This document shows positions 26,004 through 34,484 of a DNA stretch of 64,000 nt, piece by piece. The stretch lies in NCBI GenBank assembly GCA_964633145.1, contig CAZWFE010000009.1, forward strand, positions 1 to 64,000, read 5' to 3'. The translations under genes and the position numbers were made by a program. The notes beneath the pieces were generated by a model, which did no database searches, was not told where the DNA came from, and saw nothing but the letters and a program-made list of their open reading frames with translations. The DNA comes from CAJXSD01 sp964633145 (GTDB lineage: Bacteria; Pseudomonadota; Alphaproteobacteria; Rhodobacterales; Rhodobacteraceae). The first letter of the stretch is position 1, and the number at the start of each line of letters is the position of its first letter.

Positions 26004-26402
26004 TTATGCATCGTGTGTAGTCGATTCGCGATCTTTCATGAACTGGTCAAATTCGGCCCGATCCTTTGCCTCGCGCAGGCGATGCAGAAAGGATTGGAAA
26101 TCGTCTTGTTCTTGGGCCAGACGGTCCAGTGTTTCTTGACGATAGGCATCAAAGGCCGAATTACCTGAGGAATGATGCATATCATGGTTGCGCGATTTTG
26201 TGCAGCAGCGAGATTTCATAAACATTTTATTGCTCCAAATTGCATAAAAAGTAACGGCTAGGCCAATGGGCCAAGCAATAATTAACGTGCCAAGGCTGGC
26301 TGCGACCCATGCGCCACGGCCTTTGCTGTCCAGCCAATGTTCGGTCCGCGCAAACCACGAGGGTTTTACAAAAGACCGATGATATTCAGCAGCAGTTGTC
26401 AT
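26004..26402 (-). CDS. DUF2852 membrane protein
   Basis: The 132-residue protein has a short basic N-terminus, a membrane segment at about 31-55 (WVAASLGTLIIAWPIGLAVTFY), a Cys-Cys and His-rich loop (SRCCTKSRNHDMHH) and a charged coiled-coil tail rich in Glu, Arg and Gln (YRQETLDRLAQEQDDFQSFL). Function is unknown. The Cys/His cluster on the cytoplasmic side could bind a metal. It has a proper RBS (AGGAGAC). Two palindromes of one type lie in its 106-bp upstream region and suggest tight regulation. Confidence 0.8.
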   Translation of the reverse strand: MTTAAEYHRSFVKPSWFARTEHWLDSKGRGAWVAASLGTLIIAWPIGLAVTFYAIWSNKMFMKSRCCTKSRNHDMHHSSGNSAFDAYRQETLDRLAQEQDDFQSFLHRLREAKDRAEFDQFMKDRESTTHDA

Positions 26403-26422
26403 TTTAATTGTCTCCTAAATCT

Positions 26423-26502
26423 AATGTGAATGCCTTTCACATTACAGATGTGGTGCGTCAGCCCACCTAATACAATGGAAAAATGTAAATTAATTTTACA
26501 TT
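26423..26502. promoter_or_regulatory. Pair of AATGTRAA-N5-TTYACATT palindromes
   Basis: AATGTGAA-N5-TTCACATT at 26423-26443 and AATGTAAA-N5-TTTACATT at 26482-26502 are perfect 8-bp inverted repeats of the same layout, centres 59 bp apart, directly upstream of the DUF2852 gene. The second also lies 6 bp behind ybaK and is followed on the minus strand by five T, so it may help end that transcript. I cannot assign the binding protein. Confidence 0.7.
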
Positions 26503-26508
26503 GATTTT

Positions 26509-26976
26509 TTATGATATGAAATCAGTGACTTGTGCCAATATTTCTTGGCTCAATTTAAGTGGGCAAACAGAAAATACATGGTGTGATGTGCCTGCCGCAA
26601 CCCATATTTCGTCAAATTCCAATAATCTGGGGTCCATAAAAATGGGGATTTGCGTGATATGTCCGATGGGCGATACGCCACCGATGGCAAATCCGGTTTG
26701 TGCGCGCACCTGTGCCGGCGTGGCCCGTTCCAACGGTTCTTGGGCCAGTTGGGTGGCGTGGTCCATATTTACGACATTGCCCCCAGCGGTTAAAAACAGA
26801 TAGGCTTTGCCGCTTTGGGTGCCAGACAATAAAATCGACTTGCCAATCTGGTCGACTTGGCATCCTACTTGGTCTGCTGCCATTTGTGCTGTGCGTGCCT
26901 CGCCGGTTTCGTGTAGGGTATGATCCAGTCCCATGGACGCCAGTGCCGTTTTGACGCGGTTTAGACTTTTGCTCAT
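26509..26976 (-). CDS. YbaK/EbsC-family aminoacyl-tRNA deacylase
   Basis: Members hydrolyse mischarged tRNA such as Cys-tRNA(Pro) or Ala-tRNA(Pro). The 155-residue protein shows the catalytic-site Lys in QIGKSILL near residue 46 and the GGVSPIGH signature near 98-105. It starts only 26 bp from the divergent glnE, so the two promoters must overlap or lie within coding sequence. Substrate preference cannot be read from the sequence. Confidence 0.88.
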   Translation of the reverse strand: MSKSLNRVKTALASMGLDHTLHETGEARTAQMAADQVGCQVDQIGKSILLSGTQSGKAYLFLTAGGNVVNMDHATQLAQEPLERATPAQVRAQTGFAIGGVSPIGHITQIPIFMDPRLLEFDEIWVAAGTSHHVFSVCPLKLSQEILAQVTDFIS

Positions 26977-27002
26977 TTTGACCCCTTAGACCAGATCCTG
27001 CC

Positions 27003-29801
27003 ATGACATTTGATACCCGACGTAATACAACGCTTGCCCCATTTGATCCAGAGATGGCACGCGATATCACAGATCATATTCCGGTTGATGGCGATTTGCG
27101 TGCCTTTTTAGCTGCGGTAGCAGGCTCTAGCCCCTATTTGAAAACGCTGATGCAACGCGAAATGGATTGGTTGCCGGCCATGTTGGACGACCCAGAATCC
27201 GCGATTGCCGACGAATTTGCGCGGTTGCGGCTGGTTACTGGGCCAGAGGTGGCGCGCGAATTACGCATTGGAAAACGGCGCGTCGCGCTGACCACGGCGC
27301 TGTGTGATTTGGGGGGCGTTTGGGAATTGGAACAGGTCACCCAAACCCTGACCGATTTTGCGGACTTGGCCGTTCAGCAGGCGTGGGCGCAAGCTGTCGG
27401 TCGCGAATTGGCGCGGGGTCGGATCCCCGGATTTGCCGCAGATCATGATCCCAGTGATTTGGGATATTTCATTTTGGCGATGGGCAAAATGGGCGCGGGC
27501 GAGCTGAATTATTCCTCTGACATTGACCTGATCTGTCTGTTCGATGAATCCCGATTTGATCCATCGGATTTTTATCAGGCCCGCAGTTCGCTGATCAAAG
27601 CGACCAAAGCAATGTCGGCCACCCTAAATGATTTGACCGAGGACGGATATGTATTCCGCACGGACCTGCGGTTGCGCCCTGATCCTGCCGTGACCCCCGT
27701 GTGCATGGGCATTGACGCGGCCGAACGCTATTACGAAAGCTTGGGGCGCACATGGGAACGTGCCGCCTATATCAAAGCGCGTGTCTGTGCCGGCGATCAC
27801 GCGCAGGGGGCTGCCTTTTTGAAATCGCTAACGCCGTTTGTGTGGCGCAAACACTTGGATTTCGCCGCGATTGAGGACGCGCATAACATGCGCCTACGAT
27901 ACCGCGAACACAAAGGTACAGGCGGCCCCATCACCTTGCCAAACCACAATATGAAATTGGGACGCGGCGGCATTCGCGAAATCGAATTTTTCACCCAGAC
28001 CCGTCAAATCATTGCAGGTGGCCGCGATCCGGAATTGCGGGTGCGCGGTACGGTGCCAGGCTTGGCCATTTTGGCAGCCAAGGGATGGATTACCCAAGAC
28101 ACCTGTGATGTCTTAACGGATCATTATCGGGCCCATCGTCAAATCGAACATCGGTTGCAAATGATAAATGATGCTCAAACGCACAGCTTGCCGCAAAATG
28201 ACGATGGATTTGCGCGACTGGGGGCTTTGTGTGGACTGTCGCCAGATCAGTTGCGCCATGATTTATTTGATCGATTGGCTCAGGTCCACGAGCTGACCGA
28301 AGGTTTTTTTGCCCCCTCACAAACGACAAAACACGATGACAGCACAAGGCTGAGTGACCAAGAATATGATATCGTGTCCCGTTGGCCCACATATCCTGCA
28401 TTTCGCAGTGAACGGGCCGAGGCGATCTTTGAACGCCTTAAACCTGAATTTTTGTCACGGCTGCGCACGGTTGCCAATCCGACCGAAGCCCTGAATGCCT
28501 TTGATAATTTTTTGCAAGGCCTGCCAACAGGTGTTCAGCTGTTTTCCCTGTTTCAGGCAAACACGCATTTGATTGATCTGTTGATTGATATTCTGGGCAC
28601 AGCCCCCGCATTATCACGCCATTTGGCCAAAAATCCGCAGGTTTTGGACGCTGTAATCGGTGGATCATTTTGGGATGACTGGCCGGGTGTCGATGCCTTG
28701 GCCGCGGAATTGTCGACACGATTGGCGGCTTTGCACGATTATGAACGCAAATTGGACACAGCGCGCCGCTGGGGCAAGGAATGGCATTTCCGCATCGGAG
28801 TGCATCTGTTGCGTGGGATCATTGATGCAACCGATGCCTCGACCCAATATGCGGATTTGGCGCAGGCGATGTTACAGGGCCTATGGCCCGCAGTGATTGA
28901 TGAATTTTCGCGCAAACATGGCACACCGCCCGGTCGGGGTGCGGTTGTTTTGGGAATGGGGTCGCTGGGGGCAGGGCGGTTGCATGCCACGTCTGATTTG
29001 GATGTGATTGTGATTTATGACGCGATGGGGGTTGAGGCATCAGATGGCAAACGTCCCTTGCCGGCGCGCACATATTATGCGCGGTTAACGCAGGCGCTGA
29101 TTACCGCTATGACCGCCCCCATGGCCGAGGGGCGCCTTTACGAAGTCGATATGCGTTTGCGCCCCTCTGGGAATATGGGGCCCGTTGCAACATCTTGGGA
29201 CGCGTTCCAATCCTATCAATCGAACGATGCTTGGGTTTGGGAACATCTGGCCCTGACCCGGGCTCGTGTCGTTGCCGGACCCCAGGATTTGGCGGATGAG
29301 GTCGAGGCGTTTCGCCGATCCATTTTGGGTGAACGCGATGCCGGACATATCGCGGCAGCGCTATCCAAAATGCGCGCGCGCATTGCGGCGGCGAAAACAG
29401 ATCCACACCCTTGGCATGTCAAAACCGGTGGGGGCCGATTGCAAGATATTGAATTATTTTCGCAAATGGGATCTTTGGTTGCGGGGCGTCATGAACGTGA
29501 TGTTGTGTCAGGATTATCGGCCTGTGTCGCATTGAATATGATCACCGATCAGGACCAAGTGTCGTTACTGGACGCTTATCGGTTGTTCTGGCGCTTGCAA
29601 GTGGCGTCAAAACTTCTAAGTGAAGACCGGTTGGATCCTGATAGATCGGGCATACATGGCGTCGAATTTTTGCTAAGGTTGACCCAATGTGCATCACTTG
29701 AGGATCTGCAAGATAATATGAACACATGCGCTGCACGCGCAGCGACCTTGATCGAGGCAGCTTTGCCCGAACCGCAGGAGGACACCGATGAAAGGGGATA
29801 G
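27003..29801 (+). CDS. glnE: Glutamine synthetase adenylyltransferase/deadenylase
   Basis: It adds AMP to glutamine synthetase and removes it in response to PII and glutamine. The 932-residue protein has the two nucleotidyltransferase domains: the deadenylylating one with GKMGAGELNYSSDIDLI near residue 160-176 and the adenylylating one with GMGSLGAGRLHATSDLDVIV near 650-669, each followed by a helical regulatory domain. The start at 27003 lacks a strong RBS; an ATG at 27054 is an alternative. A small gene overlaps the last 14 bp. Confidence 0.95.
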   Translation: MTFDTRRNTTLAPFDPEMARDITDHIPVDGDLRAFLAAVAGSSPYLKTLMQREMDWLPAMLDDPESAIADEFARLRLVTGPEVARELRIGKRRVALTTALCDLGGVWELEQVTQTLTDFADLAVQQAWAQAVGRELARGRIPGFAADHDPSDLGYFILAMGKMGAGELNYSSDIDLICLFDESRFDPSDFYQARSSLIKATKAMSATLNDLTEDGYVFRTDLRLRPDPAVTPVCMGIDAAERYYESLGRTWERAAYIKARVCAGDHAQGAAFLKSLTPFVWRKHLDFAAIEDAHNMRLRYREHKGTGGPITLPNHNMKLGRGGIREIEFFTQTRQIIAGGRDPELRVRGTVPGLAILAAKGWITQDTCDVLTDHYRAHRQIEHRLQMINDAQTHSLPQNDDGFARLGALCGLSPDQLRHDLFDRLAQVHELTEGFFAPSQTTKHDDSTRLSDQEYDIVSRWPTYPAFRSERAEAIFERLKPEFLSRLRTVANPTEALNAFDNFLQGLPTGVQLFSLFQANTHLIDLLIDILGTAPALSRHLAKNPQVLDAVIGGSFWDDWPGVDALAAELSTRLAALHDYERKLDTARRWGKEWHFRIGVHLLRGIIDATDASTQYADLAQAMLQGLWPAVIDEFSRKHGTPPGRGAVVLGMGSLGAGRLHATSDLDVIVIYDAMGVEASDGKRPLPARTYYARLTQALITAMTAPMAEGRLYEVDMRLRPSGNMGPVATSWDAFQSYQSNDAWVWEHLALTRARVVAGPQDLADEVEAFRRSILGERDAGHIAAALSKMRARIAAAKTDPHPWHVKTGGGRLQDIELFSQMGSLVAGRHERDVVSGLSACVALNMITDQDQVSLLDAYRLFWRLQVASKLLSEDRLDPDRSGIHGVEFLLRLTQCASLEDLQDNMNTCAARAATLIEAALPEPQEDTDERG

Positions 29802-30078
29802 TTTGGATCCCAAGGGATTGATTTTTGAATCCTACCGGATTGACGGGATTTCTGCGTCTGAATGTCGGACCATTTTCATGGATTGGGCGCTAAGTGTTCC
29901 CATGGATAGCGATACCAAAACACTGATCACGGCTTTGTTGGATAAATATCAACCGGCAGCACCCGATCACCCCATGACGCAAACCTTGCAAGAGGGGCTG
30001 GAGGCATCCGACAAACCGCGCAGGCGGGGTGGGTGGCGCAGTCGTCCGCGCCCCCCGTTGGATGGATCAGCGGGCTAG
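29788..30078 (+). CDS. Conserved small hypothetical protein coupled to glnE
   Basis: I do not recognise a family. The 96-residue product begins inside the end of glnE (14-bp overlap) and has its own RBS (GCAGGAGG) within glnE, so translation is coupled. The N-terminal 70 residues look folded, with an acidic helical pattern (ASECRTIFMDWALSV, then TLITALLDKYQ); the tail is basic and Pro/Arg-rich (RRRGGWRSRPRPP). The last 12 bp overlap the 3' end of eda on the other strand. Coupling suggests a link to nitrogen control, but this is inference. Confidence 0.7.
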   Translation: MKGDSLDPKGLIFESYRIDGISASECRTIFMDWALSVPMDSDTKTLITALLDKYQPAAPDHPMTQTLQEGLEASDKPRRRGGWRSRPRPPLDGSAG

Positions 30079-30708
30079 GGCCGCAGCCTGACGGGCCAAT
30101 TCTGTGATCGCGTCCCAATCGCCTGCATCAATCAGGTTTTGTGGTGCGACCCAGCTGCCACCCACGCATAGCGTATTTGACAGCGATAAATAATTGGGCG
30201 CATTGGTCAATGATACACCGCCCGTTGGGCAGAAACTGACCTGCGGCAAGGGCCCGCCAATGGATTTCAGCGCAGGCGCGCCGCCATTTGCCTCGGCTGG
30301 GAAAAATTTCTGAACGCTATAGCCGCGTTCCAGCAGGCGCATCACCTCGGATGATGTCGCAGCGCCCGGTAACAGGGGCAGATCGGCGGATTCGCAGGCA
30401 TCCAACAATATGTCGGTCGCACCCGGCGACACGCCGAATTTTGCCCCGGCCGCTTTGGCGGCTTGGACGTCGGCTGGGGTTAATAATGTGCCCGCACCGA
30501 CGACGCCGCCTGCGACCTGTGCCATTTCGGCGATGGCCTCAAGTGCTACGGGGGTGCGCAATGTCACCTCAAGCGCGGGCAGGCCACCAGCGACCAAGGC
30601 CTGAGCTAAGGGGCGGGCATGGGCCACATCATGGATCACCAAAACAGGCACAACAGGGGCCAATAAACAAATTTCGCGTGCACGATCTGAGGCAGCTTGG
30701 GGTGTCAT
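30067..30708 (-). CDS. eda: 2-keto-3-deoxy-6-phosphogluconate aldolase
   Basis: It cleaves KDPG to pyruvate and glyceraldehyde 3-phosphate, the final Entner-Doudoroff step. The 213-residue protein has the catalytic Glu in LEVTLRT near residue 45, GAGTLLT near 71 and the Schiff-base Lys in VQKFFPAE near 133. It follows edd by 12 bp. Shared control from the LacI-type operator upstream of edd is likely. Confidence 0.95.
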   Translation of the reverse strand: MTPQAASDRAREICLLAPVVPVLVIHDVAHARPLAQALVAGGLPALEVTLRTPVALEAIAEMAQVAGGVVGAGTLLTPADVQAAKAAGAKFGVSPGATDILLDACESADLPLLPGAATSSEVMRLLERGYSVQKFFPAEANGGAPALKSIGGPLPQVSFCPTGGVSLTNAPNYLSLSNTLCVGGSWVAPQNLIDAGDWDAITELARQAAALAR

Positions 30709-30720
30709 ATTATATCCTTT

Positions 30721-32526
30721 CTAGACGGCGACGCCGGCACCATTTGATGCCAAGCCAACATTTTTGCGGAACACATCGAATAATTCGCGGCCCAATCCGA
30801 CAGAGCTATCGCTCAGATCACAGGCGGCGCAATCACGCCCGTCTAGATCATCGGCCAATACCGTCAATGTGCCAGCCACTGCATCCAATTCGATAATATC
30901 GCCATCGTGAATTTTGGCGATGGGTCCACCGTTTGCGGCCTCGGGGCTGACATGAATGGCGGCGGGCACCTTGCCCGAGGCGCCAGACATGCGCCCATCT
31001 GTGACCAAAGCCACGCGCAAACCGCGGTCTTGTAGTACGGACAAAACAGGTGTCAGCCCGTGCAATTCTGGCATGCCATTTGCGGATGGTCCTTGGAACC
31101 GGACCACAACGATTGTGTCGCCTGTAAATTCACCTGCTTGGAATGCAGATTTTACCGCCTCTTGCGTGTGGAACACACGCGCAGGCGCGCGGATGATATG
31201 GCGATCCTCGGCTACGGCGGAAATTTTGATCACGCCAGTTCCCAGATTGCCTTGTAGCTGTTTTAACCCACCAGATTTCTGGAACGGCTGCGATATAGGG
31301 CGCAATATTTTGTCGTTCAAGCTGTCGCTTGGACCGTCAACAAAGGACAGTGTCCCATCTTGCAATCGTGGTTCTTGGGCGTAATCGTGCAGGGTGTCGC
31401 CGATAATGGTGGTAACATCGCTGTGCAGCAATCCCGCATCCAACAGTTGACCGATCATATAGCTTAACCCGCCTGCTGCGTGGAAATGGTTTACGTCAGC
31501 CAAGCCATTTGGATAAACCTTGGCCATTAGCGGAACAATGGATGATAGATCATCGAAATCCTCAAGCTCAAGGATCACACCGGCCGCACGCGCCATGGCC
31601 GGCAGGTGCAGGACCAAATTGGTCGACCCGCCCGTGGCCATCAGCCCCACAATGCCGTTCACAAATGTTTTTTCGCTAAGGATTTTATAGGTTGGGCGAT
31701 AATCATCGCCCAGTGCAGTGATCGCGCTGGCGCGTTGGATGGCGTAATCTGTCAATGCCTCGCGCAGGTCGGTGTTTGGTGCCACAAAGGACGCACCGGG
31801 CAGGTGCAACCCCATAAATTCCATCAGCATTTGGTTTGTGTTGGCCGTCCCATAAAACGTGCAGGTGCCGGGGGCGTGATAGCTGGCCATTTCCGCTTTC
31901 ATCAATTCGTCGCGGCTGACCTCGCCTGTGGCGAATTGTTTGCGCACGCGGGCCTTTTCATCATTTGGGATGCCCGATGGCATCGGACCGGATGGGATAA
32001 AGACCGACGGCAAAAACCCGAATGTTCCTGCCGCCATGATCAAACCCGGTACAATTTTATCGCAAATGCCCAAATAAACGGCGGCGTCAAAGGTATTGTG
32101 CGACAATGAAATACCGGCGGCCATTGCGATGACATCACGCGAAAACAGCGACAATTCCATGCCCGGTTGCCCCTGCGTGACCCCATCACACATGGCAGGC
32201 ACACCACCAGCCACCTGTGCCGTAGCACCGTGTTTGCGGGCAAATTGGCGGATTTTTTCAGGATAGGTTTCATAGGGCTGATGCGCAGACAGCATATCAT
32301 TATAGGCCGTTACAATCCCGATATTGGGATGGCGCGTATCGGCCATGGTGTTTTTGTCCTGTTCCATTGCGGCATAGGCATGCGCCTGATTTCCGCATGA
32401 CAAATGCGCCCGTCTTGGACCTTGGTCAGCCTGTTGCTGCATGCGCGCAATATAATTGGTTCTTGTTTCACGGGACCGTTCGATGATCCGCTGGGTGACT
32501 TGGTCAATGACAGGGTGTAGGGGCAT
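30721..32526 (-). CDS. edd: Phosphogluconate dehydratase
   Basis: It dehydrates 6-phosphogluconate to KDPG in the Entner-Doudoroff pathway. The 601-residue IlvD/Edd protein shows the Fe-S cluster cysteines in AMCDGVTQGQPGME, GICDKIVPG and GTCTFYGTANTNQM, and DGRMSGASGKVPAAIH near the end. The ATG at 32526 has AGGA seven bases upstream. The operator GTTAGCGCTAAC lies 26-37 bp before the start, and the gene is divergent from the rRNA methyltransferase. Confidence 0.95.
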   Translation of the reverse strand: MPLHPVIDQVTQRIIERSRETRTNYIARMQQQADQGPRRAHLSCGNQAHAYAAMEQDKNTMADTRHPNIGIVTAYNDMLSAHQPYETYPEKIRQFARKHGATAQVAGGVPAMCDGVTQGQPGMELSLFSRDVIAMAAGISLSHNTFDAAVYLGICDKIVPGLIMAAGTFGFLPSVFIPSGPMPSGIPNDEKARVRKQFATGEVSRDELMKAEMASYHAPGTCTFYGTANTNQMLMEFMGLHLPGASFVAPNTDLREALTDYAIQRASAITALGDDYRPTYKILSEKTFVNGIVGLMATGGSTNLVLHLPAMARAAGVILELEDFDDLSSIVPLMAKVYPNGLADVNHFHAAGGLSYMIGQLLDAGLLHSDVTTIIGDTLHDYAQEPRLQDGTLSFVDGPSDSLNDKILRPISQPFQKSGGLKQLQGNLGTGVIKISAVAEDRHIIRAPARVFHTQEAVKSAFQAGEFTGDTIVVVRFQGPSANGMPELHGLTPVLSVLQDRGLRVALVTDGRMSGASGKVPAAIHVSPEAANGGPIAKIHDGDIIELDAVAGTLTVLADDLDGRDCAACDLSDSSVGLGRELFDVFRKNVGLASNGAGVAV

Positions 32527-32550
32527 TGGATATCCTGTTTCTAAATGGCA

Positions 32551-32564
32551 TGTTAGCGCTAACT
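32551..32564. promoter_or_regulatory. LacI-family operator upstream of edd-eda
   Basis: TGTTAGCGCTAACT contains the perfect 12-bp palindrome GTTAGCGCTAAC, with the central CG typical of LacI-family operators. A matching site lies before eno. In alphaproteobacteria the LacI regulator CceR controls Entner-Doudoroff and central carbon genes; this site is a good candidate for it. Confidence 0.75.
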
Positions 32565-32666
32565 TGTGTTTCTGGTACAATACTCATCCGCTTTTATCAA
32601 GTGTCAGATGGCGCCAAAGGTCAGATATATCTTTTCAAGGATGTCGAATGGGCCTATGTGCAGGGC

Positions 32667-33866
32667 ATGACACAGATTGATGACGCCCCGATTGTTCGCC
32701 TAAAACCCAAAGCCGCCGCCAAAGCAATTCGGCATGGCTTTCCTTGGGTTTATGATAATGAATTGGTACTGGATCGCCGGACCAAAGCAATTGAACCCGG
32801 TACGATTGCCCAATTGCAAGACGCAGAGCGGCAGTTTCTGGGGTGGGCAGCATTTAATCCGTTGTCGAAGATTCCGGCCCGTGTGTTGGATCGTGATCCG
32901 CAGGCTGTGATTGACGGCGATTGGATTCATCGTGCTGTTCGGCATGCACTGGACCTGCGAAAAATGGTGTTTGATGCGCCATATTATCGTGTGATCCATG
33001 CCGAGGCAGATGGATTTCCCGGATTGATCGTAGATCGATTTGACGATGTTTTCGTGGTCCAGCCGAATGCCGCATGGATTGAACGCCGTCTGGATCATTT
33101 GGTTGCAGCCTTGGTTGAATGTGGCGGGGCGCGGGTGGTCATCAAAAATGCCTCGGGGCGCGCGCGCGCGCTTGAAGGGCTGGATGATCAAAACGCGGTT
33201 TTGCTTGGCGATATGCCCAGTGCGCCATTGCCGGTGCCGATGAATGGTGCCGTGTATATGGCCGATGTGGCAGGGGGACAAAAAACGGGTCTGTTTTATG
33301 ATCAACGTCCCAATCATGCCGTTGTGAAACAGATTGCCAGCGGCGCGCAGGTGTTGGATGTATTTTCCCATGTTGGGGGATTTTCGTTAGCGGCCCTAGC
33401 AGGTGGTGCCACACAGGCCATGGCCGTGGATGGATCAGCCGCCGCGTTGGATTTGGCAGGGCAAGGCGCGCAAGCCATGGGGGCCGCCGATCGGTTTTCA
33501 ACACGGCGTGGCGATGCGTTTGATGTTTTGACGGATCTGGGCGAGCAAGGCATGACCTATGATATTGTGATTTGCGATCCGCCCGCCTTTGCCGCATCGA
33601 AACCAGCGCTAGAGGCAGGATTGCGCGCCTATGAACGCGTGGCGCGATTGGCGGCGCCCTTGGTCAAAGAAGGGGGCGTATTGGTTTTATGTTCGTGCTC
33701 TCATGCTGCGGATTTGCATAAATTTCGCACGTCCTGTGTGCGCGGAATTGGGCGTGCAGGACGCGCGGGTGCGTTGTTTCACACAGGGTACGCTGGAATG
33801 GATCACCCCCTGCATTCGCAACTGGCCGAAAGTGGTTATTTGAAGTCGCTCTTTTTCCGACTATGA
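32667..33866 (+). CDS. RlmI-like 23S rRNA (cytosine-C5) methyltransferase
   Basis: This 399-residue SAM-dependent methyltransferase has an N-terminal PUA-like domain (LKPKAAAKAIRHGFPWVYDNEL), an EEHEE-like middle and a Rossmann domain with VLDVFSHVGGFSLAAL near 227-242 and the catalytic motif DPPAFAASK near 302. E. coli RlmI methylates C1962 of 23S rRNA. The start is set by family comparison: an in-frame GTG at 32658 is an alternative, and the RBS is poor for both. The stop overlaps the PIN gene start (ATGA). It is divergent from edd. Confidence 0.85.
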   Translation: MTQIDDAPIVRLKPKAAAKAIRHGFPWVYDNELVLDRRTKAIEPGTIAQLQDAERQFLGWAAFNPLSKIPARVLDRDPQAVIDGDWIHRAVRHALDLRKMVFDAPYYRVIHAEADGFPGLIVDRFDDVFVVQPNAAWIERRLDHLVAALVECGGARVVIKNASGRARALEGLDDQNAVLLGDMPSAPLPVPMNGAVYMADVAGGQKTGLFYDQRPNHAVVKQIASGAQVLDVFSHVGGFSLAALAGGATQAMAVDGSAAALDLAGQGAQAMGAADRFSTRRGDAFDVLTDLGEQGMTYDIVICDPPAFAASKPALEAGLRAYERVARLAAPLVKEGGVLVLCSCSHAADLHKFRTSCVRGIGRAGRAGALFHTGYAGMDHPLHSQLAESGYLKSLFFRL

Positions 33867-34408
33867 AAATTCTGTTTGATACCTGCGTTTTATACCCCAC
33901 TGTGATGCGACATGCCCTGATGGGGGCGTGCCGTGTTATGGCGTGGGAACCGTTGTGGTCTGAGCGGATATTAGAAGAATGGGCGCGATCCACGCGAAAA
34001 TTGGGCACTGAGGGTGAGATGCAAGCGCGCGCGGAAATTGCGCTGCTGCGCGCGGACTGGCCCAAGGCCTGTGTTGCCTATTCGCAAAAGGTTGAGCAGC
34101 GATTGGCATTGCCCGACCTAGCGGACCGGCATGTTTTGGCGGCAGCGATTGCAGGATCTGCGGATGTGGTGGTTACCCTGAATAACAAAGATTTTCCAAA
34201 GCATATTTTATGGGAAGAGGGTGTGGATCGATTGGATCCGGACCGTTTGTTGTATCAGGCTTGGTTAGAGAGGCCAGATGCGATGGTCGCAGTTGGTGAT
34301 GATATTCTGCGCGAGGCGCGGGTCATGTCGGATAATGATTGGACCCTGCGAGGATTGTTTAAAAAGGCCCGTTTGCCAAAATTTGCGAAAGCCATTGCCA
34401 GCGGATAG
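33863..34408 (+). CDS. PIN-domain protein, RSP_2648-like, without visible antitoxin
   Basis: The 181-residue protein starts with a PIN nuclease domain: acidic residues D6 (ILFDTCVL), E38/E39 (ILEEW), D85/D88 (LPDLADRH) and D110 (LNNKDF) match the metal site. Residues 120-181 form an extra helical part ending KKARLPKFAKAIASG. PIN domains cut RNA and are common VapC toxins, yet no antitoxin gene lies next to it. It is translationally coupled to the RlmI-like methyltransferase, so an rRNA-linked role is as likely as a toxin. A 3' repeat and terminator follow. Confidence 0.82.
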   Translation: MKILFDTCVLYPTVMRHALMGACRVMAWEPLWSERILEEWARSTRKLGTEGEMQARAEIALLRADWPKACVAYSQKVEQRLALPDLADRHVLAAAIAGSADVVVTLNNKDFPKHILWEEGVDRLDPDRLLYQAWLERPDAMVAVGDDILREARVMSDNDWTLRGLFKKARLPKFAKAIASG

Positions 34409-34449
34409 GTCGGATGCCTGCGGCGCGAGTATTTATGCAAAAATGAAAG
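34408..34449 (-). repeat. Dispersed 3' repeat, copy 2
   Basis: Read towards the PIN gene from eno, it runs CTTTCATTTTTGCATAAATA, CTC, then a GC-rich part corresponding to the stem-loop of copy 1 (842-883). It lies between the convergent PIN and eno genes, behind eno. Confidence 0.75.
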
Positions 34450-34452
34450 TAT

Positions 34453-34484
34453 ATGCGCCCCCGAAGTCGAGGGCGCATTTTTTG
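34453..34484 (+). terminator. Terminator between PIN gene and eno
   Basis: Arms ATGCGCCC (34453-34460) and GGGCGCAT (34471-34478) are followed by six T on the plus strand. It ends the PIN gene transcript. For eno on the other strand the U-tract is weak. Confidence 0.85.

Noticed and set aside
26423..26443. CRP/FNR or TyrR site reading of the palindrome
   Set aside because: TGTGA and TCACA are separated by 7 bases, not 6, and the TGTAAA/TTTACA version has 5, not 6. Both copies keep the same different spacing.
32526..32666. N-terminal extension of the RlmI-like protein back to 32526
   Set aside because: The extension reads through the LacI-type operator and the edd promoter region and looks unlike the family start.
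34408..34484. A CRISPR repeat or tRNA between the PIN gene and eno
   Set aside because: It is one copy of the dispersed 3' repeat followed by an ordinary terminator; there is no array and no cloverleaf.
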